From Bacillota bacterium (GTDB lineage Bacteria; Bacillota; Clostridia; Lachnospirales; Lachnospiraceae): DNA of 64,000 nt. Positions 43,258 to 52,414 of the stretch are shown here, piece after piece. The translations under genes and the position numbers were made by a program. The stretch spans positions 28,803 to 92,802 of the forward strand of contig JAEYRK010000098.1 in assembly GCA_023435645.1 (NCBI GenBank). Direction: 5' to 3'. The stretch's first letter is position 1; each line of letters starts with the position of its first letter. Under the pieces are notes generated by a model. The model searched no databases. It had not been told where the DNA came from and saw only the letters and a program-made list of their open reading frames with translations.

Positions 43258-43641
43258 ATGACTAAGAAAATAATTAACGCATCAGCAGCACCGGCTGCCA
43301 TTGGGCCATACTCCCATGCAATTGATACAGGATTGGGTTTCATTTTTACTTCCGGCCAGATACCGATTGATCCTGCAACGGGAGAATTGGTTGATGGAGG
43401 GATTGAAGCTCAAACGGAGAGAGTATTCCTTAATCTGAAGGCTGTTCTTGAGGAGGCGGGTTCCTCCCTGGATCAGGTGGTGAAGGCTACGGTATTCTTA
43501 CAGGATTTAAAGGATTTTGCGGCTATGAACGGAATCTACGGAAAATATCTCGGAACAGATTCCCCTGCTCGCTCTGCAGTACAGGTTGCAGGTCTTCCCA
43601 AGGGTTCCTTGGTTGAAATAGAGGTGATTGCGTTAAAGTAA
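43258..43641 (+). CDS. ridA: RidA-family enamine/imine deaminase
   Basis: A 127-residue RidA (YjgF/YER057c/UK114) protein that hydrolyses reactive 2-aminoacrylate and related imines released by PLP enzymes. Family hallmarks are present: AAIGPYSHAI, FTSGQIPIDP, the substrate-binding Arg in SPARSAVQVAGLPKG and the terminal Glu in VEIEVIA. It follows the YheO-type regulator by 15 bases and precedes tryptophanase, which generates 2-aminoacrylate by beta-elimination. This gives a direct rationale for the location, although a terminator and a new promoter lie between the two genes. Confidence 0.94.
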   Translation: MTKKIINASAAPAAIGPYSHAIDTGLGFIFTSGQIPIDPATGELVDGGIEAQTERVFLNLKAVLEEAGSSLDQVVKATVFLQDLKDFAAMNGIYGKYLGTDSPARSAVQVAGLPKGSLVEIEVIALK

Positions 43642-43680
43642 CCGATTGATTTATTCTTTTTTTACAAATATGCTTGTATT

Positions 43681-43724
43681 GAGCCATGACAGGTTGTTCA
43701 TAACTCCTGTTCATGGCTCTTTTT
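43681..43724 (+). terminator. Terminator between ridA and tnaA
   Basis: Arms GAGCCATGACAGG and CCTGTTCATGGCTC pair with one bulge and are followed by TTTTT. Confidence 0.9.
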
Positions 43725-43757
43725 ATAGAAAATTTTTATACAAATTGAATAGTTCGA

Positions 43758-43784
43758 TTGACAAACCGTCAAAGATCGTATAAT
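43758..43784 (+). promoter_or_regulatory. Candidate tnaA promoter
   Basis: TTGACA (43758-43763) and TATAAT (43779-43784) are both consensus, but the spacing is only 15 bases; an overlapping TATAAT five bases on gives 20. Suboptimal spacing of this kind is typical of activator-dependent promoters (inference). Confidence 0.55.
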
Positions 43785-43839
43785 ATAATCTCATGATAAT
43801 AAATTATTATCAATATAATAAATAATTGACAGGAGGATA

Positions 43840-45234
43840 ATGCAAATGTCTAGCACAAAACATCCGGCAGAACCCTTTAAGATTAAAATGGTTGAGCCCT
43901 TGCACATCATAACAGAAGAGCAAAGAAAGAAAGCACTGGAGGAAGCAGGCTATAATCCCTTCCTACTGAAGTCAAAGGATGTATATATTGATCTTTTGAC
44001 CGATAGTGGAACAGGCGCGATGAGTGATAATCAGTGGGCAGGTATTATGCTTGGTGATGAGGCATATGCCGGAAGTAAGAATTATTACAATATCTGCAAT
44101 GCAGTGAAGGATATTTTTGATTATAATTATGTGGTACCTACCCATCAGGGAAGAGGTGCTGAGCAGGTTCTGTTCCCGCTCTTATTAAAGCCCGGCCAGT
44201 ATGTCTGCAGTAACTTCCATTTCGATACCACAAAGGCTCATGTGGAGATATCAGGAGCAAAGGCGAAGAATTTCCTGATCCCGGAGGCTACGGATACCGG
44301 TACTTATTATGATTTTAAGGGTAACTTCAACATACCTGCACTGGAAGCCTTCATGGAAGAGGAGGGTGCAGAGAATGTGGCCTTCTTCATCATGACGATT
44401 ACGAATAACTCTGCAGGCGGTCAGCCCGTATCCATGGCTAATATGAAGGAATTAAAACGGGTTGCAGATAAATATGGCAAGATGATAGTTATGGACTCAG
44501 CACGTTTTGCTGAGAATGCCATGTTCATTAAGATGAGAGAAGCAGGCTATGAGAATACCTCTGTGAAGGATATTATTCGGGAAATGTATTCCTATGCTGA
44601 CATGTTGACAATGAGCGCTAAGAAGGATGCCATCGTTAACATTGGAGGTATGGTTGCGATTAAGAACAACGAAGAGATCTTTAGGGGTGCACAGGCAAGA
44701 TGTGTACCGATGGAAGGCTTTGCAACCTATGGCGGATTATCCGGAAGAGATATGGAGGCACTGGCAAGAGGACTATATGAAGGAATTGATGAGGATTATC
44801 TGAATTATCGTCTTGGCCAGGTAAAGTATCTGGGTGATAAGCTGATGGAAATCGGTGTTCCGATTCAGTATCCTACCGGTGGACATGCGGTATTCGTAGA
44901 TGCAAGAAAAATTCTTCCGGATATGCCCGGCGATCAATTCCCTGCACAGGCCCTATGTAATGCCCTGTATTTAGCCTCCGGCGTTCGTGCAGTTGAAATC
45001 GGTTCCTTCCTGCTGGGAAGAAATCCGCTGACCGGGATCCAGGAGCCTGCACCTCTTGAATTAGTGAGATTGACTATTCCCAGGAGAGTTTATACACAGA
45101 GCCATATGGATGAAATTGTGGAGGGCTTCAGAAAGGTAATGGAGCAGAAGGATAAGCTGGTTGGGCTTACCTTTGATTATGAGCCTCCTGTTTTAAGGCA
45201 TTTCTTGGCAAGATTAAGACCTCTTGACAAGTAA
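43840..45234 (+). CDS. tnaA: Tryptophanase
   Basis: A 464-residue PLP-dependent beta-eliminating lyase that converts tryptophan to indole, pyruvate and ammonia. General family motifs are LLTDSGTGAMSDNQWA, PTHQGRGAEQ, TNNSAGGQPVSMAN, MDSARFAENA and the Schiff-base Lys in MSAKKDAIVNIGG. Tryptophanase rather than tyrosine phenol-lyase is indicated by FDTT (Asp, not Thr), VEIGSFLLGRN (no substrate-binding Arg) and VLRHF (His, not Phe). The ATG at 43846 is a possible alternative; AGGAGG fits 43840 or 43846. It is followed by a transporter with its small subunit. Confidence 0.93.
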   Translation: MQMSSTKHPAEPFKIKMVEPLHIITEEQRKKALEEAGYNPFLLKSKDVYIDLLTDSGTGAMSDNQWAGIMLGDEAYAGSKNYYNICNAVKDIFDYNYVVPTHQGRGAEQVLFPLLLKPGQYVCSNFHFDTTKAHVEISGAKAKNFLIPEATDTGTYYDFKGNFNIPALEAFMEEEGAENVAFFIMTITNNSAGGQPVSMANMKELKRVADKYGKMIVMDSARFAENAMFIKMREAGYENTSVKDIIREMYSYADMLTMSAKKDAIVNIGGMVAIKNNEEIFRGAQARCVPMEGFATYGGLSGRDMEALARGLYEGIDEDYLNYRLGQVKYLGDKLMEIGVPIQYPTGGHAVFVDARKILPDMPGDQFPAQALCNALYLASGVRAVEIGSFLLGRNPLTGIQEPAPLELVRLTIPRRVYTQSHMDEIVEGFRKVMEQKDKLVGLTFDYEPPVLRHFLARLRPLDK

Positions 45235-45279
45235 TTATAGCTAATCATACACTAAAATCACTTATGGGGAGGAACTTTC

Positions 45280-46785
45280 ATGAGAGAAAATTGGCAAAGC
45301 AGAAAAGGGTTTATCTTTGCCGCAGCAGGAGCTGCAATTGGGTTAGGTAATCTATGGAGATTCCCGTTCCAGGCATACAAAAACGGCGGAGGAGCATTCC
45401 TTCTTCCTTATTTTGTTGCTTTGATTACTTGTGCTATTCCATTAATGATTATGGAATATGCTTATGGACGGAAGATACGCGGGGGTTCTGTGAAAGCCTT
45501 CGCAAACCTGAAGAAGAAGCTGGAGGTCATCGGCTGGGTTCAGGTAATGGTACCTATTGTTGTAATGATGTATTATTGTACGATCATCGGTGTATCGGTT
45601 GTCTTCATGGTTTATTCTCTGGGGCATGCCTTTGGCATCGTAAACTGGCTTTCCGATCCGGGACCTATTATGGGGATGGTTACCGGCAGTGCGGAGAATG
45701 CATTGGATCTTGGAGCCGGAATCAGTATTTACATTCTGCTGGCAGTTGTCGTTGTATGGATTGCAAACTGGTTGATTGTCAGAAAGGGAATCTCCGGCGG
45801 TATTGAGAAAATGTCTAATATTTTCACACCGATGCTCATGGTATTGATGCTGATCTTCATGATCAATTCAATCCGCCTGAACGGTTCTTCTGTTGGTTTG
45901 GAGGCCTTGTTCAAACCGGATTTCTCTAAAATCATGGAACCGGGTATCTGGGTTTCCGCGTATGCACAGGTCTTTTTCTCTACAACACTGGCAGTTGGTG
46001 TGATGATTGCCTACGGTTCCTATCTGCATGAGAAGGCAGATGTGGTTAACAGTGCGATCATTACAGTGTTTGCTAACTCCAGCTTTGACCTGATTGCAGG
46101 TGTCTTGGTATTCTCCACCCTGGGCTATCTCGTAACCAATATGGGAGTAGAATTTACCTCCTTCGGTACCGGAGCGGGTGTTGCCTTCATTGCATTCCCG
46201 ATTGCCATTTCAACCATGTCAAGTAATATCATGGTGCAGGGACTGTTAGGATTTATATTCTTCTTCTGTTTATTTATTGCAGGGGTATCCTCCAGTATCT
46301 CCATGCTGGAATCCTTTGCTACAGCTGCACTGGATAAGTTCAACATTCCCAGAAAGAAGCTGGTGAATATCATCTCCCTCGTAGGCTTTGCGGGCAGTGC
46401 ATGCTTCGCGAGCTACGCTGGCTTTAACTACATACTTGATATTGTTGACGGCTATGTTGGTAACATTATTATTGCTGGCTTAGGTCTGGTAGAGGTAGTA
46501 GTCATCAGCTATATCTATGGAACGAAGGAGCTTAGGAAGGAAGCAAACGAATACTCTGATTTCAGAGTCGGTAAATGGTGGGATTACCTGCTGCGTTACT
46601 TCACTCCCATACTGTTAGGTGCAGTAGTTGTTACAAACCTTTTCAACATTATTACCGGTTTAGGAGATATGGATCAGGTTGGTGTTTTATCCAACATCAT
46701 CTTCGGTTGGGGTATCGTTGTAATAATGATCGGTGCATCCATCGTGTTCTATAAGAGAAAATGGACGACGAGTGCACAACAATAA
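45280..46785 (+). CDS. Neurotransmitter:sodium symporter (NSS) family transporter, probable tryptophan or aromatic amino-acid uptake
   Basis: A 501-residue sodium-coupled symporter with twelve predicted helices. NSS hallmarks are the N-terminal WQSRKGFIFAAAGAAIGLGN and LWRFPFQAYKNGGGAFLLPY, with the unwound helix 1 and sodium-site residues, and PILLGAVVVTNL near the end. It is 45 bases behind tryptophanase, so tryptophan import is the simplest role, as for TnaT-type proteins. The small MetS-like subunit that follows is typical of MetP-type NSS systems. GGGGAGGA precedes the ATG. Confidence 0.92.
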   Translation: MRENWQSRKGFIFAAAGAAIGLGNLWRFPFQAYKNGGGAFLLPYFVALITCAIPLMIMEYAYGRKIRGGSVKAFANLKKKLEVIGWVQVMVPIVVMMYYCTIIGVSVVFMVYSLGHAFGIVNWLSDPGPIMGMVTGSAENALDLGAGISIYILLAVVVVWIANWLIVRKGISGGIEKMSNIFTPMLMVLMLIFMINSIRLNGSSVGLEALFKPDFSKIMEPGIWVSAYAQVFFSTTLAVGVMIAYGSYLHEKADVVNSAIITVFANSSFDLIAGVLVFSTLGYLVTNMGVEFTSFGTGAGVAFIAFPIAISTMSSNIMVQGLLGFIFFFCLFIAGVSSSISMLESFATAALDKFNIPRKKLVNIISLVGFAGSACFASYAGFNYILDIVDGYVGNIIIAGLGLVEVVVISYIYGTKELRKEANEYSDFRVGKWWDYLLRYFTPILLGAVVVTNLFNIITGLGDMDQVGVLSNIIFGWGIVVIMIGASIVFYKRKWTTSAQQ

Positions 46786-46800
46786 ATGGAGGGATCGCAT

Positions 46801-46923
46801 ATGTCAACTAGCGCAATCATTATGATGGTGGTCGGTTTAGGAACAGTTTGGGGCGGAGCAATCGTCACTGTTTTGATCGCTCTTCGTGTAGAGAAGAAAA
46901 ACAAGCAAAAAGCAAGCAATTAA
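46801..46923 (+). CDS. MetS-type small subunit of the NSS transporter
   Basis: A 40-residue single-span membrane protein, missed by most length cut-offs. The sequence begins MSTSAIIMMVVGLGTVWGG and continues through a hydrophobic helix to a basic tail ending KKNKQKASN. This is the characteristic pattern of MetS small subunits, which pair with NSS transporters of the MetP type. TGGAGGG precedes the ATG and the gene starts 15 bases after the transporter stop. A terminator follows. Confidence 0.9.
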   Translation: MSTSAIIMMVVGLGTVWGGAIVTVLIALRVEKKNKQKASN

Positions 46924-46939
46924 GAAAATATCATAAGGG

Positions 46940-46985
46940 AAAGGGTATTTTAAGTGTTTCACTGACACTCATGATACCCTTTTTG
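46940..46985 (+). terminator. Terminator of the tryptophanase operon
   Basis: Arms AAGGGTAT and ATACCCTT, with an inner AGTGT/ACACT hairpin, are followed by TTTT. Confidence 0.85.
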
Positions 46986-47092
46986 TGTTTGATCAGCCTA
47001 GGATATGCATAGGGAAGCTTTGAGCACATGAAGGGACAGCAGCTTTTATCATATTGAATTTGTAGGAAAGGATTATCAGGAGGGAAATAGGA

Positions 47093-47962
47093 ATGATTTA
47101 TGCTACTATACCACTACAGGAGGGTATCACCAAAGCCACCATAACCATCTATGTTCCGGAGTCGTGCTACGGTAATGAGAACAGGGGAGGAAGGCCGGCT
47201 GTTATTCTATGTCCCGGAGGGGCTTATATGGGAATCACAGAGAAGGAAGCGGAGCCCGTTGCATTAAGGTTCCTGTCAGAGGGCTTCTGTGCCTTTGTGC
47301 TAAGATATTCTATCGGTGCGGAGCTGGCGAGATTTCCTTCCCCATTCATTGATGCGGCGGCTGCTGTGAGGATGGTTCGCGAGAATGCAGAACACTGGGG
47401 GATTCATCCCGATAAAATCGGCATTTGCGGCTTCTCGACCGGAGGACAGGTAGCCACTGTCCTCGCAGCAACCTGGAGGGAGGACTATTTTGTAAGGGCA
47501 TTGATGAGGGATTCCATATGGTATAGACCCAATGCTTTACTGCTGGGCTACCCGCTCCTTGATTTTGACAGGTTCTTACTGAGAAATCAGGGGAAAAGCC
47601 CGGAGCAGGATACGCTCCTTCAGATGCTAACGCAAACCACCTTGGGTACAGCTCAACCGGAGAAGTCTATGCTTGAGGAATGGAATGTGGCAAATCGGGT
47701 TTCCCCCGATATGCCTCCGACCTTTCTATGGACTACCGCAGAGGATCAACTAATCTCTCCCGAGGACTATGAGGACTTTCTCAGGGCCTTAACAAAGCAT
47801 TGCATCCCACACGAGTTTCATGTGTTTGAAAAGGGGTCCCATGGGGTGTCTCTTGGAGACAGGACAGTCGGTTATAGCGATGAGGAAATCAAAGGACTAG
47901 GAAATACACCGGAGTGGGCTGAGCGGGCTATTCATTGGGTAAGACAACAGTTGGATGTATAA
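47093..47962 (+). CDS. Alpha/beta-hydrolase, acetylesterase-like
   Basis: A 289-residue predicted esterase related to Aes/BD-FAE-type carbohydrate acetylesterases and xylan esterases. The oxyanion-hole region is ILCPGGAYMGI, the nucleophile elbow is ICGFSTGGQVA (Thr instead of the usual Ala after Ser), the acid Asp is in WTTAEDQLIS, and the His is in KGSHGVSLG. There is no signal peptide. It would deacetylate imported sugar esters, consistent with the GH43, GH3 and SGNH genes in this window. AGGAGGG precedes the ATG. Confidence 0.88.
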   Translation: MIYATIPLQEGITKATITIYVPESCYGNENRGGRPAVILCPGGAYMGITEKEAEPVALRFLSEGFCAFVLRYSIGAELARFPSPFIDAAAAVRMVRENAEHWGIHPDKIGICGFSTGGQVATVLAATWREDYFVRALMRDSIWYRPNALLLGYPLLDFDRFLLRNQGKSPEQDTLLQMLTQTTLGTAQPEKSMLEEWNVANRVSPDMPPTFLWTTAEDQLISPEDYEDFLRALTKHCIPHEFHVFEKGSHGVSLGDRTVGYSDEEIKGLGNTPEWAERAIHWVRQQLDV

Positions 47963-48001
47963 TATCTCATTAGAATTGGTAAAACCATTCGTTCTGTAGC
48001 A

Positions 48002-48028
48002 AAGAGCCTAAGAACTTGAGCTCTTTTT
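48002..48028 (+). terminator. Terminator after the esterase gene
   Basis: Arms AGAGC and GCTCT with a short loop are followed by TTTTT. Confidence 0.7.
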
Positions 48029-48154
48029 ACGTTAATTATGTAAAATTGATTAAATTGTGTGAAATTAATATAGACCAATAGCAATTGTTGTGATATTATG
48101 GTTGCATAAACTATAATTAGGCAAAAAAATTAATTTTTATACAAAGGATGAATT

Positions 48155-49936
48155 ATGCAAAAGGAAGCAGCAAGTAAACTCTTAATCACTGAGGATATGT
48201 CAAGTAGCAGACGATTATTCTATATCATCTCATTATTTTTGTGTTCAGCTGCGTATCCTGTGCTAGTTATGTTTATCATTCGGCTTTCCACTGATAAGGA
48301 CTATATCTGGATATACTTTCATGATGATCTCATTATCTATAAAAGCGCAATCAGCGGAATTATATCGCAGCTATTAATTTTAATCTCTGTTCTGATTGCT
48401 CTAAATCCCATCAAGCATAGTAAATGGATTGCTGTGGCTTTGAATGCATTTATGGCTTATGCGTCCTTAAAGGCTGCAGTGTTACGTCATAATACGGACG
48501 CCCTGGTCGGAATTGCAGTACCGATCTGTGCGACGATTGTTGTACTCATTATTTCAAGATTTGGTAAAAAGCTCAGAAGGCAGATCCGTAAGGTCATAAA
48601 ATATAATCAGCTGATGAAAGAGAACGATGAGAGATTGCATAAGCTGGCGTATTATGATAATCTCACCGGACTACCAAACCGGAAAATGATACTGGATCAA
48701 ATGGAAGCACTGATTTCCAAGATGAGTTCTGAGGGCAGGGAGTTTATCTATGTACTAATTGATCTGGACAATTTCAAAAAAATCAACGATACTGCAGGCC
48801 ACAGTGTCGGGGATCATATTCTGATAGAGATTGCAAATCGATGGTCGGTGATGACAGAACAGGGAGATATTTTAGGCAGGTTTGGAGGAGATGAGTTTTC
48901 GATTTTAATCCCCAGAAACTTAAATATGGAGGAGCTGGAGGCGTATCTTTCCCATATGAAATACGTACTTTCGAAGGCAATTACAGTTAACCATAAGGAT
49001 TACTGGGTATCCGCCAGCTTTGGTGTTACCTGCTACCCGAAGGACGGCTCTGACCCATTGGAGCTATTAAAGAATGCAGATATTGCCTTATATAAGGCAA
49101 AAAATTCCGGAAAGAATATAATACTGAATTTTAGTATGGAGATGCAGAAGGAAATAACGCACAAAATCAGACTGGAGGAGGGGCTTTCATCTTCCATTAG
49201 GAACCAGGAGCTATTCATGGTATTCCAACCCTTGTACCGATGTGGGACGAAGGAGCTGAGGGGCTTTGAGGCACTGGCCAGATGGAGATACCCGGAGCTG
49301 GGACTTGTCAGTCCCGCACAGTTCATTCCGATCGCAGAAGAGACCGGCATGATTATTGATATGGGAAAATGGGTCATAAAAACAGTACTTCTGAAATTCA
49401 TGGAGCTTCAGAAGAGTTATGACATCAAGACCATCGTATCCATTAATATCTCTGTCGTACAGATGGCGCAGCCGGATTTTGTGTCAATGATGAAAGAAAT
49501 GATTGAGGAAACCGGCTTTGACAGCCGATATCTGGAGCTGGAAATTACGGAATCTGTTCTTATTTCCTGCCCTGAGCAGATGATTGAGGTGATCAATCAG
49601 CTGAGAGAGATGGGTATCAGGATTGCACTGGATGATTTTGGGACAGGATATGCCTCCCTAAGCAATCTGCAGCAGCTGCCGATTCATATTCTAAAGATAG
49701 ATAAGAGCTTTATTGATAAAATCACAGACAAACGGGATAAGAAACACATTGTTGGAAACATCATCTCCCTTGCGCATCATCTGGGAATTGAGGTTGTGGC
49801 AGAGGGAGTTGAGAAGGAGGAACAGCTGGAATATCTGAAAAGCCATCATTGTGATTACATTCAAGGCTATCTGCTGTCCAAGCCGATTGGGGAGGAACAG
49901 ATCCTTCCCTGCTTCCTACAGGCACTTCCCACCTGA
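48155..49936 (+). CDS. GGDEF-EAL protein, diguanylate cyclase/phosphodiesterase
   Basis: A 593-residue membrane protein. Four hydrophobic helices occupy about residues 22-145. A GGDEF domain (about 165-325) follows with intact GGDEF at 244-248 (active site). An EAL domain (about 340-590) comes next with EAL at 372-374. The EAL metal and catalytic residues appear complete: SINIS, LEITES, LDDFGTGYAS, LKIDKSF and AEGVE. Both synthesis and breakdown of c-di-GMP are therefore possible; the net activity cannot be predicted. The membrane region has no named sensor domain that I recognise. Confidence 0.92.
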   Translation: MQKEAASKLLITEDMSSSRRLFYIISLFLCSAAYPVLVMFIIRLSTDKDYIWIYFHDDLIIYKSAISGIISQLLILISVLIALNPIKHSKWIAVALNAFMAYASLKAAVLRHNTDALVGIAVPICATIVVLIISRFGKKLRRQIRKVIKYNQLMKENDERLHKLAYYDNLTGLPNRKMILDQMEALISKMSSEGREFIYVLIDLDNFKKINDTAGHSVGDHILIEIANRWSVMTEQGDILGRFGGDEFSILIPRNLNMEELEAYLSHMKYVLSKAITVNHKDYWVSASFGVTCYPKDGSDPLELLKNADIALYKAKNSGKNIILNFSMEMQKEITHKIRLEEGLSSSIRNQELFMVFQPLYRCGTKELRGFEALARWRYPELGLVSPAQFIPIAEETGMIIDMGKWVIKTVLLKFMELQKSYDIKTIVSINISVVQMAQPDFVSMMKEMIEETGFDSRYLELEITESVLISCPEQMIEVINQLREMGIRIALDDFGTGYASLSNLQQLPIHILKIDKSFIDKITDKRDKKHIVGNIISLAHHLGIEVVAEGVEKEEQLEYLKSHHCDYIQGYLLSKPIGEEQILPCFLQALPT

Positions 49937-50101
49937 TGCCCTGATACTTTTTCCTCCAGAGCATTCCTTACGGCGGTTACGTGAAAGAAAGCACCATAGG
50001 CTTCTCACAAGCTTCTGACAGAGCATTCTGTTACTGCAAGCAGTGAGGATAACCAATGGTGCTACGATTTGTCAACCGCTGTATATGTTCCCACCAATCG
50101 C

Positions 50102-50749
50102 TTAGGCTTTTCCTGCCGGGGCTACGAACTCTGTTGTGACGATGGCTTCAATTTGTATCGTACCGGGCTCGATGGGTGTGGCTGCTAATTCACCACGGGC
50201 TGCAAAGGTTTGCCGGAAGGGAACAGGGGTAGCGGTGTTTTCAGTAATGTTAATCAACAGTGGATCCTCTGATATCCCCAGATTTACTGTAATGGATTTT
50301 GCCTTTTGCATTGCATTCTGAATGGCAAGGTTTAAAGCCTGCTGATAATAGTAATCAGGCTCTGATACTTCAAAAGAAATAAAATCCACCACATTTGCCC
50401 CACTCATCACTGCTTGATCGATCAAGGTACCGACCATTGCTAACTGCTCTGTCCTGATTTCAAAAATATTACTGACGGAATAGCCACGGTCGATTCTCCT
50501 GTTATCCTCATAATCATAGAGTTTATCTATCAGGTATTGATGGGTTTTAATATCGGTCACTCCCAGCTGCTGCAGTCCCGTAAGGACTGTCTGACTGATT
50601 TCTGCATTGAGGCTCTGGGCCTCAGCCAGATTCTTACCCTCCGTTCTGACACCCAGCCGGATCACAGCCAGATCAGGTAAGGCGGTTACCTGTCCACGAC
50701 CCGTTAATGTCATGCATTGCATATGAAATTGCTCATAAAATGTATCCAT
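50102..50749 (-). CDS. SIMPL-domain (DUF541) protein
   Basis: A 215-residue SIMPL-domain protein. Family features are MTLTGRGQVTALPDLAVIRLGV at the N-terminus, the alternating strand and helix region QQLGVTDIKTHQYLIDKLYD, and the repeat of the strand pattern near IQIEAIVTTEF at the C-terminus. Unlike Gram-negative BP26 relatives it has no signal peptide. The role is unknown; oligomeric scaffold functions have been proposed for the family. I chose the ATG at 50749 because GGGGAG precedes it. Confidence 0.87.
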   Translation of the reverse strand: MDTFYEQFHMQCMTLTGRGQVTALPDLAVIRLGVRTEGKNLAEAQSLNAEISQTVLTGLQQLGVTDIKTHQYLIDKLYDYEDNRRIDRGYSVSNIFEIRTEQLAMVGTLIDQAVMSGANVVDFISFEVSEPDYYYQQALNLAIQNAMQKAKSITVNLGISEDPLLINITENTATPVPFRQTFAARGELAATPIEPGTIQIEAIVTTEFVAPAGKA

Positions 50750-51010
50750 CAAAGCTTCTCCCCTATCCTCTTACTGTAGTATATGTGCTGCTTTGAGGTT
50801 CAAGACTGCTAACTTTATGAGTTTTGAGTCAATATGGTCTATCCCGGTAACGAAACTGGGGAGGTAAAGCAAAATCAGGGATAGGAGTGCCAAGAGGTAA
50901 GGGGATTGCCTATCGAAGTAATTTCTGCTAGTATGAAATCAATTGCTGAATGAATGATACTTTTAAGTTTAGGGGAAACCCAAATATAATCGGCAGTATG
51001 GAGGATTGGT

Positions 51011-51724
51011 ATGAATACAGTATTATTTGATCTTGACGGCACCTTATTACCGATGGATCAGGAGGCCTTTATGGAAGCTTATTTCCAAGCCTTAACCCTG
51101 AAGATGGCTCCATATGGGATGGATCAGAAGAAGCTGCTCCAATCTGTCTGGATTGGTACTATGTCTATGATCAGAAATGATGGTTCTATGACAAACGAGC
51201 AGCGTTTTTGGAATAACTTCTCCGGTAAGGAAGGGGAAGACATGAGGAGATTAAAGCCGGTTTTCGAGGATTTTTACAGGAATGAATTTGTTGCAGCCAA
51301 GAGGGCTACAGTCCGTCATCCCGAGGCTGCGAATATGATCCGGCTATTAAAAAATAAGGGCTATCGTGTAGTTCTGGCAACGAATCCGTTGTTCCCTAGA
51401 ATAGCAACCCTGAATCGGATCCAATGGGCAGGTCTTAAGGAAGAGGATTTCGAGTTGATTACAACCTATGAGAATAGCTCCTATTGTAAACCGAACAAGG
51501 AGTATTATCGGTCGATCCTGAAGGAAATTGGCAAAGATCCCTCTGAGTGCATCATGGTGGGTAATGATGTTCAGGATGATATGTGTGCAGCTGAGCTAGG
51601 AATAGAACCCTATCTACTGACAGATTGCTTAATTAATAAGGAGGGTGCGGATATTTCAGGCTATCGTCAGGGAGGCTTTGTGGAGCTGGTAGATTATATC
51701 AGAGGGCTTCCGGATTTCCGGTGA
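51011..51724 (+). CDS. HAD-superfamily hydrolase
   Basis: A 237-residue phosphatase-like HAD protein. Motif I is LFDLDGTLLP (nucleophile Asp7, acid Asp9), motif II is ATNP near residue 122, motif III Lys is in SSYCKPNKEYY, and motif IV is GNDVQDDM. It has a helical cap between motifs I and II. The substrate is unknown; beta-phosphoglucomutase- or phosphoglycolate-phosphatase-like roles are possible. GGAGG lies before the ATG. Confidence 0.9.
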   Translation: MNTVLFDLDGTLLPMDQEAFMEAYFQALTLKMAPYGMDQKKLLQSVWIGTMSMIRNDGSMTNEQRFWNNFSGKEGEDMRRLKPVFEDFYRNEFVAAKRATVRHPEAANMIRLLKNKGYRVVLATNPLFPRIATLNRIQWAGLKEEDFELITTYENSSYCKPNKEYYRSILKEIGKDPSECIMVGNDVQDDMCAAELGIEPYLLTDCLINKEGADISGYRQGGFVELVDYIRGLPDFR

Positions 51725-51777
51725 ATGATAAAGGAGATGCAATAATCAAGGGATAATTCCTTGCCCTTCAAACAAAA

Positions 51778-51812
51778 CGCCCTTCCGAATGCTATCGGAA
51801 AGGGCGTTTTAT
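51778..51812. terminator. Bidirectional terminator
   Basis: Arms CGCCCTTCCGA and TCGGAAAGGGCG with a 6-base loop are flanked by an A-run and a T-run. They separate the convergent HAD and membrane-protein genes. Confidence 0.88.
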
Positions 51813-51829
51813 ACAGAAGCGATATCCTC

Positions 51830-52189
51830 CTAAGTGATCCGATAGAAATAAGGAAGAAGGCCTAACCAAATCAGATGGGTCAGATTCACCAGTGCATAGA
51901 TTGTCAGGGATATATTGATCCCGATATTTGAAACCTTCATCTGTGAAGCATCGGATTGACAGATTCTGCGATAAAGGTAATAGAGCAAACCTGCCGGTAG
52001 AATAATCTTTAATAGGAAGCTGGCAATCGGAGACTGTACCGCATTCACCATAAAGATATTCGCTTCAGTGAAGAAGCCTGTTTGTAGTAGTGCTAAGGTA
52101 AATAGGATATCTGTAACATTCAATAGGTATAATAGGATCAGTTTTTTACGAATCGTAATCAGCTCGTAGCTTTTGATAAATGTTATCAA
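51830..52189 (-). CDS. DUF5658-like membrane protein
   Basis: A 119-residue protein with three to four membrane helices. The LLYLLNVTDILFTLALLQTG segment followed by EANIFMVNAV resembles DUF5658-type proteins. Function unknown. I chose a TTG start at 52189 because AGGAGGTGG lies directly upstream at ideal spacing; the open frame extends to 52240 without a site. Confidence 0.7.
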   Translation of the reverse strand: MITFIKSYELITIRKKLILLYLLNVTDILFTLALLQTGFFTEANIFMVNAVQSPIASFLLKIILPAGLLYYLYRRICQSDASQMKVSNIGINISLTIYALVNLTHLIWLGLLPYFYRIT

Positions 52190-52414
52190 CTTACCACCTC
52201 CTACCTTGAGTATTGACAGCTTATGGAAATGTATACCCATGGGGAGTGAAAGAAAAAGAAAGATATCGTCCTAAGCCTGGAAGAGTGACGAAGTTCAGGT
52301 AGACGAATACTGGACAAATGGCTATAATGTAAGTAACAGATCAAGCTTACAAAAGATGTAAGGGTTTAAAGTGTCAATAGAAAATAAGTGATTAATGAGT
52401 GATGGGAGGGCTTT

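Noticed and set aside
43785..43839. A TnaC-like leader peptide before tryptophanase
   Set aside because: The only short frame (ATG at 43794, ten codons) contains no Trp and no conserved TnaC features; control is more likely through the YheO-type regulator.
45354..45806. A 150-codon frame inside the NSS transporter gene
   Set aside because: Same strand but shifted frame; the transporter frame carries unmistakable family motifs.
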